Made by a program: the position numbers and the translations under genes. Shown piece after piece: positions 19,909 through 29,165 of a DNA stretch of 64,000 bases (position 1 is the first letter of the stretch; the number at the start of each line of letters is the position of its first letter). Under the pieces are notes generated by a model, which saw nothing but the letters and a program-made list of their open reading frames with translations, was not told the DNA's origin and did not search any database. Source of the stretch: Acetobacter aceti NBRC 14818 (GTDB taxonomy: Bacteria; Pseudomonadota; Alphaproteobacteria; Acetobacterales; Acetobacteraceae); assembly GCF_000193495.2 (NCBI RefSeq), contig NZ_AP023410.1, positions 1,674,001 through 1,738,000 of the forward strand. The letters run 5' to 3'.

Positions 19909-21501
19909 TTACTGCATTCTTTCCTGCGCAGACCGACCTGTTACCAGATTCTCGAACTGCTCGGGTGGCTGCGCCGTAATGCCCCCTGCCGGTTTGGGAT
20001 AGTGCAGGTTGCCATACTGGAAAACATCAAACGTCATTGTCTCGTCAGGAGTTGGCAGCAGCCTGTCATTCCAGCCGCCTCCTGTTGAGCGGATCAGACC
20101 GACAACCGCCTGTTCGGCCCGCACCGCGACTTCAACTTCAGCAATACGCGCATCAAGAGCAGCTTCCTGCGCTACGATCGCCTCAAGATAGTTCGAGAGC
20201 CCGCCTTTATACAGCGTCATTGTCATGTTCTGCATGTCCATGGCCGTGCCGACGGCCCCTTTGAGACGCATGTCCTCCTGACGCAGCAGGCGAACACGGG
20301 ACTGTTCGTCTTCCACTTCCCGGAATGCCGAGAGAATGGTGGAACGATAGGAATCTCGCGTCTCACGATAGACCGACCATGAATACTGGAGGGCTGCACG
20401 ACGCAAACCGCCTTCAAAGATCGGCATGGAAGCCGAGGCTCCATAACTCCACATACTGTTGGCCAGTTTTGCGAGATCAAAACCGTTGGCGTTGAAACCT
20501 CCATTCGCACGCAGGGAAATGTGCGGATAGAAGGCCGCTCGTGCGACACCGATGGAGCGATTGGCCTGCGCCATCACACGTTCAGCCGCCGCGATATCCG
20601 GACGTCTTTGCAGTAGTTCCGAGGGAACACCCAGAGACACATCCACAGTCCGAAACGAGAAATTATCACGCGGTTCGATATGAAAACTTTCCGGAACCGT
20701 ATTGGTGAGAACCGCGATCGCATGTTCCGTCACCTCACGCTGTGCCCGCACATCCAGTTCGGCAGCCTGCGCCACGTAAAGTCTGTTCTGTGCACGTGCA
20801 AGATCGAGACGGGGTGCCGCCTGATTGTCCAGCTGCGTGCGCGTCATATCCACTGCCTTGCTATAATAGGCAATGGACTGACGATAGATCGCATCCTGCG
20901 CGTCATATCCTCTGAGAGCGATGTAATCGGACGCCAGATCGGCAGCCAGACTCAGACGGACACCGGCAAAGTCAGCCGCCTTTTCCTGAGCTGCAAATTT
21001 CTGCATCCGCACCTGATTGCGGATTTCCGACCAGAAATCAGGTTCCCACGAAGCAAGACCGCCATAGAATTCATCGGTCGCGGTCGTAGCGCCCTTGTAG
21101 CGAAACAGCGCGTCGGCTGACTGTTTGTTGTCGGAGGCACCAAACGCCAGTCCGAAATGCGGCAACAGATCGGCCCGGGCCTTCATGACAAGCGAACGCG
21201 CCTGCACAAACCGTTCGGCCGCCGCCTGAAGATCCGCATTCTGCTCAACAGCACGTTGTTCCAGATCATCCAGCACAGGATCACCAAGAAGCGTCCACCA
21301 GTTGACCGGAATTTGAAGTTCCGCTGGCGTCGCTTTGGCAAAAGGCGACTGGCCGGTCCAACTGTCTGGCACGACGAAATGCGGAGCCTCGTAACGGGGA
21401 GCGAGATCGCATCCGGACAAGGCCACAACTGATCCCAGAGCGCATACTCCCGTCATGATCCGTTTCAGCACAGAGGGAGTTCTGATCGAAAGCTGGTTCA
21501 T
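19909..21501 (-). CDS. RND efflux outer-membrane factor, NodT/OprM type lipoprotein
   Basis: TolC-like outer-membrane channel of a tripartite pump, 530 residues. The signal sequence ends in the lipobox VALSGC (lipidated Cys about residue 30), followed by DLAPRYEAPHF, typical of this family. Two repeats of coiled-coil helices and barrel strands are expected; GVARAAFYPHISLRANGG and LQRRPDIAAAERVM are family marks. Its start overlaps the adaptor stop by 4 bases, so it is the third gene of a coupled operon. Confidence 0.93.
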   Translation of the reverse strand: MNQLSIRTPSVLKRIMTGVCALGSVVALSGCDLAPRYEAPHFVVPDSWTGQSPFAKATPAELQIPVNWWTLLGDPVLDDLEQRAVEQNADLQAAAERFVQARSLVMKARADLLPHFGLAFGASDNKQSADALFRYKGATTATDEFYGGLASWEPDFWSEIRNQVRMQKFAAQEKAADFAGVRLSLAADLASDYIALRGYDAQDAIYRQSIAYYSKAVDMTRTQLDNQAAPRLDLARAQNRLYVAQAAELDVRAQREVTEHAIAVLTNTVPESFHIEPRDNFSFRTVDVSLGVPSELLQRRPDIAAAERVMAQANRSIGVARAAFYPHISLRANGGFNANGFDLAKLANSMWSYGASASMPIFEGGLRRAALQYSWSVYRETRDSYRSTILSAFREVEDEQSRVRLLRQEDMRLKGAVGTAMDMQNMTMTLYKGGLSNYLEAIVAQEAALDARIAEVEVAVRAEQAVVGLIRSTGGGWNDRLLPTPDETMTFDVFQYGNLHYPKPAGGITAQPPEQFENLVTGRSAQERMQ

Positions 21502-22685
21502 CCTTCGATCTCCTCATCTTCACGCTCATAGCCTTTGGCCGGAACCACAACACGAACTTCCTGATTGTCCAGAAGATCGGCAGGAGGATTACGAATAATC
21601 CGATCACCCGGCTGAAGTCCGGAAATCACGTCCGTGCGTGTGTCAGCCATTCTGCCGACCGTGATGGACCGGAAATGCGCGTGGTTGTCATTGGAAACAA
21701 CGGCCACCTGCATTCCTGCCTCCTGAAACACCAGAGTCGAGGTCGGAATCTGCCAGATGCCGCCTTCTGCGGGTGATGTCAGATGCACGGAAGCAAAAGT
21801 GCCCGGCCAGAGCAGATGGTTCGGATTATCAATCGTAAATTCCGTGACTGCTGTGCGTGTATTCGGATCATAACCTTTGGCGATGGTCAGAAATTGCGCT
21901 TTGAATGTCCGGTTCGGGAACTGGGGAACGGATACCGTAGCAGTCAGGCCCGGCTTGAGCATATAGGAGAAAACTTCTGGCACAGAAAGAAACAGTCTCA
22001 TCTTGTGCATATCGGAAACGACGAACATCTGGTTCGCGTCGCCATTGGCGGAATGCTCGCCTCCACCCGCGCTGACATAATCTCCCACATTGATATCACG
22101 GGATGTCACCACTCCATCAAAAGGAGCCACTACAGTCTTGAATTTTTCAAGAGCTTCAAAACGATCCAGATTATGTTGTGATGCCTGCATTTCGGCATAA
22201 CCGGATTTCCGATTGGCATCGGCTACAGAAACAGACTGTCCGGAGACAGCCTGAGACTGTGCCATTGCATGCCAGCGGTTGGCACTGACCACAGTCAGAT
22301 TATACTTTGCTGACTGAGCATCCAGATCCGCCTTCGCCTGTGCAAACTGAGCATCAAGACTGGGCGCATTGATGTCTGCCAGAACGTCTCCGGCCTTCAC
22401 ATCAGACCCAAAATCCTTATACCACATCTTCACGTAACCGGATGCCTGTGGATAGATCGGCGCCTGATACCAGGCGTCCACCGTCCCCGGCAGTGTCAAG
22501 GCTACAGTCTTTGCGCCGGGTTCCGGCGTGACAACCTCCACATCCGGAATGGCGCTGTGCTCAGTTACGCGCGCCACCTCATGATCGGCGTGCATCCGTT
22601 CAACAATAACGTACCCCGAAACCACAACGAGAACGCCAGCAACCAGAAGCAATCCGGAATATTTACGGATCGAGCGCGCCATCAC
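21498..22685 (-). CDS. RND efflux periplasmic adaptor (HlyD/AcrA family)
   Basis: Membrane-fusion protein linking the inner-membrane pump to the outer-membrane channel, 395 residues. An N-terminal signal or anchor helix (residues 10-28) precedes the barrel-sandwich half PQASGYVKMWYKDFGSDVKAG; a coiled-coil hairpin rich in Ala, Gln and Asp follows, then the second half APFDGVVTSRDINVGDYV. The C-terminus is acidic. It overlaps the pump gene upstream and the channel gene downstream by 4 bases each. Confidence 0.93.
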   Translation of the reverse strand: MMARSIRKYSGLLLVAGVLVVVSGYVIVERMHADHEVARVTEHSAIPDVEVVTPEPGAKTVALTLPGTVDAWYQAPIYPQASGYVKMWYKDFGSDVKAGDVLADINAPSLDAQFAQAKADLDAQSAKYNLTVVSANRWHAMAQSQAVSGQSVSVADANRKSGYAEMQASQHNLDRFEALEKFKTVVAPFDGVVTSRDINVGDYVSAGGGEHSANGDANQMFVVSDMHKMRLFLSVPEVFSYMLKPGLTATVSVPQFPNRTFKAQFLTIAKGYDPNTRTAVTEFTIDNPNHLLWPGTFASVHLTSPAEGGIWQIPTSTLVFQEAGMQVAVVSNDNHAHFRSITVGRMADTRTDVISGLQPGDRIIRNPPADLLDNQEVRVVVPAKGYEREDEEIEG

Positions 22686-25600
22686 ACGGCCTCCTTACGA
22701 GAAGATTTTCGGCTGTAGAAAATTGCATAGACACAGGGAACAAAGAGAAGTGTCGAAATCGTCGCGACAATCAGCCCACCAATGACCGCCTTGCCCAGTG
22801 GGGCATTCTGGGAATTACTGATGGACATCGGCACCATGCCGACAATCATGGCGCTGGCCGTCATGATCACCGGACGTATCCGCCCATAACCGGCTTCCAG
22901 AGCGGCCTTCAGAGGCTCCCCATGGACCGCCAGCCTCTCCCTTGCGTAATCAACGACAAGGATGGAGTTAGCCGTCGCCGTTCCCATGCACATGATGGCT
23001 CCGGTCAGTGCCGGCACGGAGAGATGCGTGCGTGTCAGGAACAGGCTCCAGGCAATACCGGCCAGCGCCCCCGGCAGAGCCGAGATGATGATGAACGGAT
23101 CAAGCCAGGACTGAAAATTGACGACAATGAGAAGATAGATCAGCACGACAGACACGATCAGTCCGCCCACCAGCTCCTTGTAAGCCGAACTCATGGTCGT
23201 CGCCTGCCCCTCGACATCCACCACGGATCCCTGTGGCACGTCCTTTTTGGTCAGCTCCACTTCACGTTTGACACCATCGAGCACGGAGCCGAGATCTGTG
23301 CCTTCTGCCGACACGTAAATATCGAAAGCCGGCATCGAGTTGTAATGAGAAACCTCTCCCGGTGTACCGATTGCCCTGATCCGGCTCATCGCCCCCAGAA
23401 GCTGCATGGATTTTCCGGATGGATCACCATCGCCCTTGTCGATGGGAATGGTCAGAAGATCATTATAATGCGTCAGCTGATCCTGAGAGACATACGTATT
23501 CAGCGTGAAGGTTACACCCATTTTCGGGTCGAACCAGTACTGCGGATCAACCTGAGAGCTGCCCGATAGGGTCATCAGTTCATTGTCGGCCAGATTTCCT
23601 TCGTCAATCCCGGTGGCCTGTTCAAATGTGCGATCGCCTTCCACAAAGAGGGTTGGTGTACGCATGGTCTGCTGAAGAGAAACATCGGCTGCGCCAGAGA
23701 TCTTTCTGATCCTGTTCGCAAGAACAACAGCATAGTTATAGCTTGCACGCAGATCCGGTCCGCCAATCTTGACATCAATCGGAGACGGTGAACCGAAGTT
23801 CAGGATTTTCGCTGTCAGATCCGCAGGCTGGAAGGTGAAGACCGTTCCCGGAAAGCTCGCCGACAGACCACGACGAAGGATGGCGCGATAATCCCAGACG
23901 GGAGACGCCTCATCCGTCAACGAAATCGTCAGATCGCAATCCTGAGCACCCAGTGTCGGAGTTGGAATGAATGCCTGATTATGCGCGCCTTCCGGCAATC
24001 CGCAGTTGCTAACAACATCTTCCACCTTGTTGGGAAGAAGCTCCCCGATCCTGTCACTGACAAGTGTCGCAATGCGACCAGCCACCTCTATACGCGTACC
24101 CAGGGGTGTCCGCATGTGCATCTGCAATTGACCGGATTTGATTTCCGGGAAGAAGTCGCGCCCAGACACAGCGTAAAGACCACAGGACAGAACCGAGATT
24201 CCAAGGAAAATACCCACGAAAACCGTTCTGTTCTGAATGAGCTTTCCCAGAAAGATTCCATAGGATTCACGGAATTTGGTGAATTTCCTCTCGAACCCTT
24301 TCTGGAACCGTGTGAAGGCATTGTTTCCATGCGGGAGCGCCTCATGCTCCTCACCATGCGCACCCGGATGCACATGCCCGGCGAAAAGATATTTCGCCAT
24401 CGTCGGAACCAGTGTCCGCGAGAGAATGAAAGAAGCGACCATAGCGAAGATGATGGCTTCTGCCATCGGCATGAACAGCCACCCCGCTACTCCATCCAGT
24501 TCGAAAAGAGGTAGCCAGACGATGCAGATGCAGGTTGTGGAAACGAATGTCGGGATGACGATCTGATTGGCCGCATCAATGATCGCTTCTTCCAGCTCTT
24601 TTCCCATTTCCAGATGCGTGTCGATATTTTCGATCATGACTGTTGCGTCATCAACAAGAATACCAACAGCCAGAGCCAGACCGCCTAATGTCATGACGTT
24701 GATCGTCTGTCCGACCCAGCCAAGGCCGATGATCGAGCAAAGAATAGCCAGAGGAATGGACGTGGCGATAATCACGGTTGACCGCCATGACCCAAGGAAC
24801 AGCAGTACAACCAACCCCGTCAGCGCGGCGGCCGTGACCATCTCCCGCATCACGTCGTGGATGGAGTCTTTCACGAAGCCTGACGCGTCACTGAGAATGC
24901 TGATTTTGACGCTGGAAGGCAGCACCGCCTGAAGGCGCGGCATCATCTTTTTTACGTCATCAACGACATCCAGCGTGGAGGCTTCACCACTTTTCATGAC
25001 CACCATGATGACGGCCTGCTTGCCCTTGACCAGAACGCTGTTGCTCTGAGGATGGCCGCCTCGATAAACCTGCCCGACGTCACGAATATAGACGACTGCG
25101 TTGCCAACACGCTTGATCGGAATATCCGCGATATCATCAAGACTTCTCGGCGTTGCATTTGTCTGCACCATCCAGTCTGTCGGACCGATCTTCTGATCGC
25201 CCGCCGGTCTGACGACGTTCTGATGGTCCAGCGCATTCTGCACGTCCATCGCCGACAGGTGATGCGCCTGAAGCTGCTGCTGGCTCAGGGAAATCATGAC
25301 AAAACTGTCCATGCCGCCATAAGGCTGTGGCACGACGGCTCCCGGCACTGTCACCAGCAAGGAACGAATGCGGATAAAAGCCAGTTTCCACAAATCTGAC
25401 GGTGTCATCACTTCAGATGTGAGTTTCAGCGTCACCACAGGCACCGAGGAGGCTTCCAGACGCATGATCATCGGAGCCGCAATATGTTGCGGTAACTGCT
25501 GGATGACCGTCTGTGAAATCGCGGTGACATCGGCTTCCGCCGCACCGATATCCGTTCCCGGCTGGAAATAGATTTTCACGATTCCACGGCCATAATAGGA

Positions 25601-25855
25601 ATCGGCTTCCATATGCTCGATCCCCTCCACCGTGGAGGTCACACCCTGTTCGAAATTGTACATAATGCGCCCGGAAAACTCCTCGGGCAGCATGCCGGAA
25701 TAGGACCAGACGACTGCGATGGCCGGGATTCTGATATTTGGAAAAACGTCAGTTGGTGTCTTCTTTATTGAAAGAAAACCGAACATGACGATCAGAATTG
25801 AAAGAACAATAAAGGTGTAAGGCCGCCGCAGAGCGGTGACGACGATTGCATTCAT
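22682..25855 (-). CDS. RND efflux pump inner-membrane transporter (AcrB/MdtB family)
   Basis: Proton-driven trimeric efflux pump of 1057 residues, with 12 membrane helices and two large periplasmic loops. It begins with a helix followed by TPTDVFPNIRIPAI, and the proton-relay aspartates sit in GILVDDATVMIEN of helix 4 (about residue 405). The GSWRSTVIIATSIPLAIL segment marks helix 3. The substrate is not evident; this subgroup (short loops, PTDVFPNI start) includes drug and aromatic-compound exporters as well as less characterised pumps. It is the first gene of the pump operon, which follows a tetR gene after 229 bases. Confidence 0.93.
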   Translation of the reverse strand: MNAIVVTALRRPYTFIVLSILIVMFGFLSIKKTPTDVFPNIRIPAIAVVWSYSGMLPEEFSGRIMYNFEQGVTSTVEGIEHMEADSYYGRGIVKIYFQPGTDIGAAEADVTAISQTVIQQLPQHIAAPMIMRLEASSVPVVTLKLTSEVMTPSDLWKLAFIRIRSLLVTVPGAVVPQPYGGMDSFVMISLSQQQLQAHHLSAMDVQNALDHQNVVRPAGDQKIGPTDWMVQTNATPRSLDDIADIPIKRVGNAVVYIRDVGQVYRGGHPQSNSVLVKGKQAVIMVVMKSGEASTLDVVDDVKKMMPRLQAVLPSSVKISILSDASGFVKDSIHDVMREMVTAAALTGLVVLLFLGSWRSTVIIATSIPLAILCSIIGLGWVGQTINVMTLGGLALAVGILVDDATVMIENIDTHLEMGKELEEAIIDAANQIVIPTFVSTTCICIVWLPLFELDGVAGWLFMPMAEAIIFAMVASFILSRTLVPTMAKYLFAGHVHPGAHGEEHEALPHGNNAFTRFQKGFERKFTKFRESYGIFLGKLIQNRTVFVGIFLGISVLSCGLYAVSGRDFFPEIKSGQLQMHMRTPLGTRIEVAGRIATLVSDRIGELLPNKVEDVVSNCGLPEGAHNQAFIPTPTLGAQDCDLTISLTDEASPVWDYRAILRRGLSASFPGTVFTFQPADLTAKILNFGSPSPIDVKIGGPDLRASYNYAVVLANRIRKISGAADVSLQQTMRTPTLFVEGDRTFEQATGIDEGNLADNELMTLSGSSQVDPQYWFDPKMGVTFTLNTYVSQDQLTHYNDLLTIPIDKGDGDPSGKSMQLLGAMSRIRAIGTPGEVSHYNSMPAFDIYVSAEGTDLGSVLDGVKREVELTKKDVPQGSVVDVEGQATTMSSAYKELVGGLIVSVVLIYLLIVVNFQSWLDPFIIISALPGALAGIAWSLFLTRTHLSVPALTGAIMCMGTATANSILVVDYARERLAVHGEPLKAALEAGYGRIRPVIMTASAMIVGMVPMSISNSQNAPLGKAVIGGLIVATISTLLFVPCVYAIFYSRKSSRKEAV

Positions 25856-26030
25856 CGGACTGCCTTGCGTTAAGAGAGCAGGAGCCTGTCACCGCACCGG
25901 AAGTGGCAGCGCAGATGACTGGCTGTCCGGCCACAGGAGCGAGTGGCGTCCAGACATCTTTTGACATATCCATCTTTTCGGAATGGCTGATATAAAATTC
26001 TTTTTTAAATATGAGCCAACGCGGCCTTAA

Positions 26031-26052
26031 ACCCTGCTTCTGCTGGCAGGGT
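26031..26052 (-). repeat. Small hairpin between tetR and the pump operon
   Basis: ACCCTGC and GCAGGGT, 7 bp with an 8-nt loop, lie about 30 bases past the tetR stop and 175 before the pump start. It may reduce read-through from tetR. The rest of the 229-base gap is AT-rich and should hold any separate pump promoter, but it has no copy of the ATGAACA operator. Confidence 0.3.
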
Positions 26053-26083
26053 CCGCCTTACAAGTGTCGTGTTTTTTATTGTT

Positions 26084-26671
26084 TTAGCCTGCGCTGCTCA
26101 TTTTTTTGACCAGTAGCCGGATGCGCTGTTCGACATCCTCGTGACTGCCGCCGAGCCTGCGATCAAGTCCAAGAACGACGATGCCATGCACGGCTTCATA
26201 CATCGTACGGGCGAGAACAGAGCGTTCCTTTACTGTGACAGGCATATCGCCAGCGAAAAGCGTGGCGATACGGTCCAGCAGGCTGTCGCGCAGAGCAAGA
26301 TAATCAGACGGCAGTTCTTCCTGAGCGCTCCAGCGCAAGGCAAATAGCGCCTCCCAGCGGTTCAGATGATCACGGGCATAGCGGAAATATCCCAGCGCCA
26401 GCGCTTCCAGCTTCTGCGATGAGGAGCCTGACATGTTTTCCGCTTCGGCAAACATGAAGTTTCCCATTTCCAGAAGCGTGCGGGCGTTCACTTCCAGAAT
26501 CACATTATCCAATCCGCCGAAAAGATAACCGAGAGACCCCAGCGCGCAGCCGGCTTTTCCGGTAACGGCGCGCGCAGAGCAGGCCCGGAACCCATCTTCA
26601 ATAATGATCTGTTCCGCCGCATCCGTGATGGCGCTTCTGAGTGCTTCCGGATCCTTGCCTTTTCGCGCCAT
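26084..26671 (-). CDS. TetR-family transcriptional regulator
   Basis: Probable repressor of the efflux locus, 195 residues. The N-terminal TetR domain shows SAITDAAEQIIIEDGF, the recognition region CSARAVTGKAGCALGSLGYLF (in pieces) and GGLDNVILEVNA, near residues 12-60, with a helical ligand-binding C-terminal part. ATG at 26671 follows GGGGGAG and gives the standard start MARKGKD; the longer frame from 26737 would run into the operators. Three matching palindromes lie just upstream, so autoregulation is likely. Confidence 0.92.
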   Translation of the reverse strand: MARKGKDPEALRSAITDAAEQIIIEDGFRACSARAVTGKAGCALGSLGYLFGGLDNVILEVNARTLLEMGNFMFAEAENMSGSSSQKLEALALGYFRYARDHLNRWEALFALRWSAQEELPSDYLALRDSLLDRIATLFAGDMPVTVKERSVLARTMYEAVHGIVVLGLDRRLGGSHEDVEQRIRLLVKKMSSAG

Positions 26672-26729
26672 GTTTCTCTCTCCCCCTATTCGTCCGTCTT
26701 TATCCCTTATGGCATGAGATATAAAGAAA

Positions 26730-26744
26730 ATGAACACTGTTCAT
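26730..26744. promoter_or_regulatory. TetR-type operator, copy 1
   Basis: ATGAACA-C-TGTTCAT, a perfect 15-bp palindrome 59 bases upstream of the tetR start. Same core as copies 2 and 3. Confidence 0.75.
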
Positions 26745-26759
26745 TTTCTGATTGCATTA

Positions 26760-26774
26760 ATGAACATCGTTCAT
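26760..26774. promoter_or_regulatory. TetR-type operator, copy 2
   Basis: ATGAACATCGTTCAT, centre 30 bases from copy 1 and on the same face of the helix (about three turns). One symmetric pair departs from the perfect palindrome. Confidence 0.72.
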
Positions 26775-26775
26775 T

Positions 26776-26790
26776 ATGAACAATGTTCAG
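26776..26790. promoter_or_regulatory. TetR-type operator, copy 3
   Basis: ATGAACAATGTTCAG, adjacent to copy 2 (centre 16 bases away) and 29 bases before the yiaAB-like start codon. It probably places that divergent gene under the same repressor. Confidence 0.7.
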
Positions 26791-26818
26791 TGACAACACA
26801 CCAACACGGAACCCATTC

Positions 26819-27055
26819 ATGAGCACATCTCGCCACACCAGCAGCATCGCCGTTTCCTCAAGCTGGGTCATGTTCACCTGGATAAGCTTTGTGGTAGCCC
26901 TGCTCTCCATGGCAGTTGCCGTTATCTATATGCCGATGGAAAGCTGGCTCAGGGCCTATCTGGGGCTTTCGGGACTGTTTCTGGTGCAGTCATCCATTTC
27001 CCTCTCACGCACCCTGCGCGATCAGGCAGAATCTGAAGCCGCCAAAAATTCCTAG
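26819..27055 (+). CDS. YiaA/YiaB-family small inner-membrane protein
   Basis: Protein of 78 residues with two membrane helices, SSWVMFTWISFVVALLSMA and LRAYLGLSGLFLVQSSISL, joined by a short loop containing IYMPMESW, and ending in LSRTLRDQAESEAA. This matches the YiaAB two-helix domain, whose function is unknown. ATG at 26819 is preferred; the upstream in-frame start at 26783 falls inside operator copy 3. It is divergent from tetR, with the three operators between them, so it is probably induced together with the efflux system. Confidence 0.8.
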   Translation: MSTSRHTSSIAVSSSWVMFTWISFVVALLSMAVAVIYMPMESWLRAYLGLSGLFLVQSSISLSRTLRDQAESEAAKNS

Positions 27056-27156
27056 TGGCAATGGATGTGATCCTGAAGGCATCAGAAAATCGACTCAGGC
27101 AAGCCTCTTCGTTATACGGGCACTCTTCTTCAACATCGTTTTCAAGGAAGCAGTCT

Positions 27157-27582
27157 GTGCAGTGCGAGTGGCGTAGGTCTTACGACAGGCTGGTTCCAAT
27201 ACTGATCAAGGAACACTTCGGTAATCCCGGCGGTATGACCCGGCAGTTTCCTTACATGAAATCGACGTTTCCATGGAAAGACGAAGATTTCATCCTTACA
27301 GCCGAAGCGCTCGCCAACCCGAACAACAAATACCACGGCCTTGAACGGCAGGCTCAAAAGTATCATCGGGCTGGATCGTGGCAACTGGCGGGAGAATGTT
27401 GGCTGATTGCGGCAGGTTGGCGACGCAACATGATGGATGCTGATAACGAACAGCATGTGGAAGCGTTACAGTTTGTCCTGCGTCATGTCGAATATAACAG
27501 GGCGCTGGACGAGTGGAAAAAGAAGAAACTCAGCAGAAACGCCATGCCCTATCCCGAACTGTTCGGGCTTTCTGACAACTGA
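27157..27582 (+). CDS. Small ANR/PerC-like regulator-type protein
   Basis: Protein of about 141 residues. The segment HGLERQAQKYHRAGSW then QLAGECWLIAAGW, about residues 75-103, resembles the helical core of ANR/PerC-family transcriptional modulators, where an E-rich helix, a G-D/S-Y/W turn and an AA-W helix recur. The N-terminal half (RRSYDRLVPILIKEHFGNP) is of unknown type and is duplicated as a fragment at 9.57 kb. GTG at 27157, preceded by AAGGAAG at ideal spacing, is preferred; the longer frame from 27055 adds serine-rich, poor-looking sequence. It follows the yiaAB-like gene by about 100 bases and ends before a strong shared terminator. Confidence 0.6.
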   Translation: MQCEWRRSYDRLVPILIKEHFGNPGGMTRQFPYMKSTFPWKDEDFILTAEALANPNNKYHGLERQAQKYHRAGSWQLAGECWLIAAGWRRNMMDADNEQHVEALQFVLRHVEYNRALDEWKKKKLSRNAMPYPELFGLSDN

Positions 27583-27646
27583 CACTCTAATTTCGTCAAA
27601 ACTACAGAAACACCTTAAAACACTACATCTTTCACCATCGCCATAA

Positions 27647-27676
27647 AAAAAGAGAGGCACAAAGGCCTCTCTTTTT
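27647..27676. terminator. Bidirectional intrinsic terminator
   Basis: Perfect 12-bp stem, AAAAAGAGAGGC and GCCTCTCTTTTT, with a 6-nt loop, so both strands end in a U-run. It lies between convergent genes (the ANR-like gene and glyA). Confidence 0.92.
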
Positions 27677-27703
27677 CCGTAAACCCTACAGGCGGAAGTC
27701 GAA

Positions 27704-28993
27704 TTACCGCTTATAGATCGGGAACTTTGCACACAGCGCCTTGACCCGCTCATGGACAGCGTTCTCGACGGCGGCATCACCCTCGCCACCAGCGGCGGCC
27801 AGCGCGGTCAGAACCTCGTCGATCATCTCGCCGACCTGACGGAACTCGGCCTCGCGGAAACCGCGCGCCGTCGCCGCCGGACTGCCCAGACGGATGCCGG
27901 ATGTGATCGCAGGCTTTTCCGGATCAAACGGCACGGCGTTCTTGTTCGCCGTGATGCCCGCACGCTCCAGAGCCTTTTCCGCGATCTTGCCCGTCACCTT
28001 CTTCGGACGCAGATCAACCAGCAGCAGATGGCTGTCCGTGCCGCCGGTCACGAGGTCGAAACCACGCGCCACAAGTGTCTCGCCCAGAACCTTCGCGTTG
28101 GCGGCGACGGCTTTCTGATACTCCTTGAACTCCGGCTTCAGCGCCTCGCCGAACGCGACAGCCTTGGCGGCGATCACATGCATCAGCGGGCCGCCTTGCA
28201 GGCCGGGGAAGACGGCGGAATTGATCTTCTTCGCCAGCGCCTCGTTGTTTGTCAGGATCAGGCCGCCGCGAGGACCGCGCAGCGTCTTGTGCGTCGTGGT
28301 CGTGACGATGTCGGCGTGCGGGATCGGGCTCGGATAGAGACCAGCCGCCACCAGACCGGCGAAGTGCGCCATGTCCACCATCAGGAAAGCGCCGACCTCG
28401 TCAGCGATCTTGCGGAAGCGGGCGAAGTCGATGATGCGCGGATAGGCGGAGCTGCCGGCGACGATCAGCTTCGGCTTGTGCTCACGGGCCAGTGATTCCA
28501 TCTCTTCGTAGTCGAGATAGCCATCTTCCTTGCGCACGCCATACTGCACGGCGTTGAACCACTTGCCGGAATAGTTCGGGGCTGCACCGTGTGTAAGGTG
28601 ACCACCGGCGGCGAGGCTCATGCCCAGCACCGTATCGCCCGGCGCCACGACCGACATGAACGCCGCCTGGTTGGCGTTCGCGCCCGAATGCGGCTGCACG
28701 TTGGCGAAGCCCGCGCCGAACATCTGCTTGGCCCGCTCGATGGCGAGGACCTCGACCTTGTCGACCTCGGAGCAGCCGCCATAGTAGCGACGACCCGGAT
28801 AGCCCTCGGCATATTTGTTGGTCAGAACGCTGCCCTGAGCCTGCAGGACAGCCTCCGACACCATGTTCTCCGACGCAATCAGCTCGATCCCGTCGCGCTG
28901 ACGCTCGAACTCGCTCGCAATCGCTGCCGCAACCTCAGCGTCAACCTCCGCCAACGAAGACTGGAAAAAGCGATGCAGATCCGTCTCGCTCAT
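27704..28993 (-). CDS. glyA: Serine hydroxymethyltransferase
   Basis: PLP enzyme interconverting serine and glycine with tetrahydrofolate, the main source of one-carbon units. It has 429 residues, as usual. [13 protein letters not shown] and [12 protein letters not shown] lie in the N-terminal third, [14 protein letters not shown] mid-protein, and the PLP lysine is in [14 protein letters not shown]. The start is ATG at 28993 ([11 protein letters not shown]) with GGGAG upstream; the in-frame codons back to 29167 overlap the divergent promoter. It is a single gene, divergent from an amino acid permease. Confidence 0.97.
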   Translation of the reverse strand: MSETDLHRFFQSSLAEVDAEVAAAIASEFERQRDGIELIASENMVSEAVLQAQGSVLTNKYAEGYPGRRYYGGCSEVDKVEVLAIERAKQMFGAGFANVQPHSGANANQAAFMSVVAPGDTVLGMSLAAGGHLTHGAAPNYSGKWFNAVQYGVRKEDGYLDYEEMESLAREHKPKLIVAGSSAYPRIIDFARFRKIADEVGAFLMVDMAHFAGLVAAGLYPSPIPHADIVTTTTHKTLRGPRGGLILTNNEALAKKINSAVFPGLQGGPLMHVIAAKAVAFGEALKPEFKEYQKAVAANAKVLGETLVARGFDLVTGGTDSHLLLVDLRPKKVTGKIAEKALERAGITANKNAVPFDPEKPAITSGIRLGSPAATARGFREAEFRQVGEMIDEVLTALAAAGGEGDAAVENAVHERVKALCAKFPIYKR

Positions 28994-29165
28994 ATTGAAA
29001 CTCCCTGTCCCAGAGCCACTCATCACAAAGCAGGTAGCCCCGAAACCGGACGCCCAACCCGAAACGTACCTTGCTGTTGGCGTGGTTGTAGCCTTTTCAT
29101 GGACGGAAAACCACACCTCGCGCATAGATGGTCTGCATAGAGACGTTTCAAGGACAGCCTTACCC

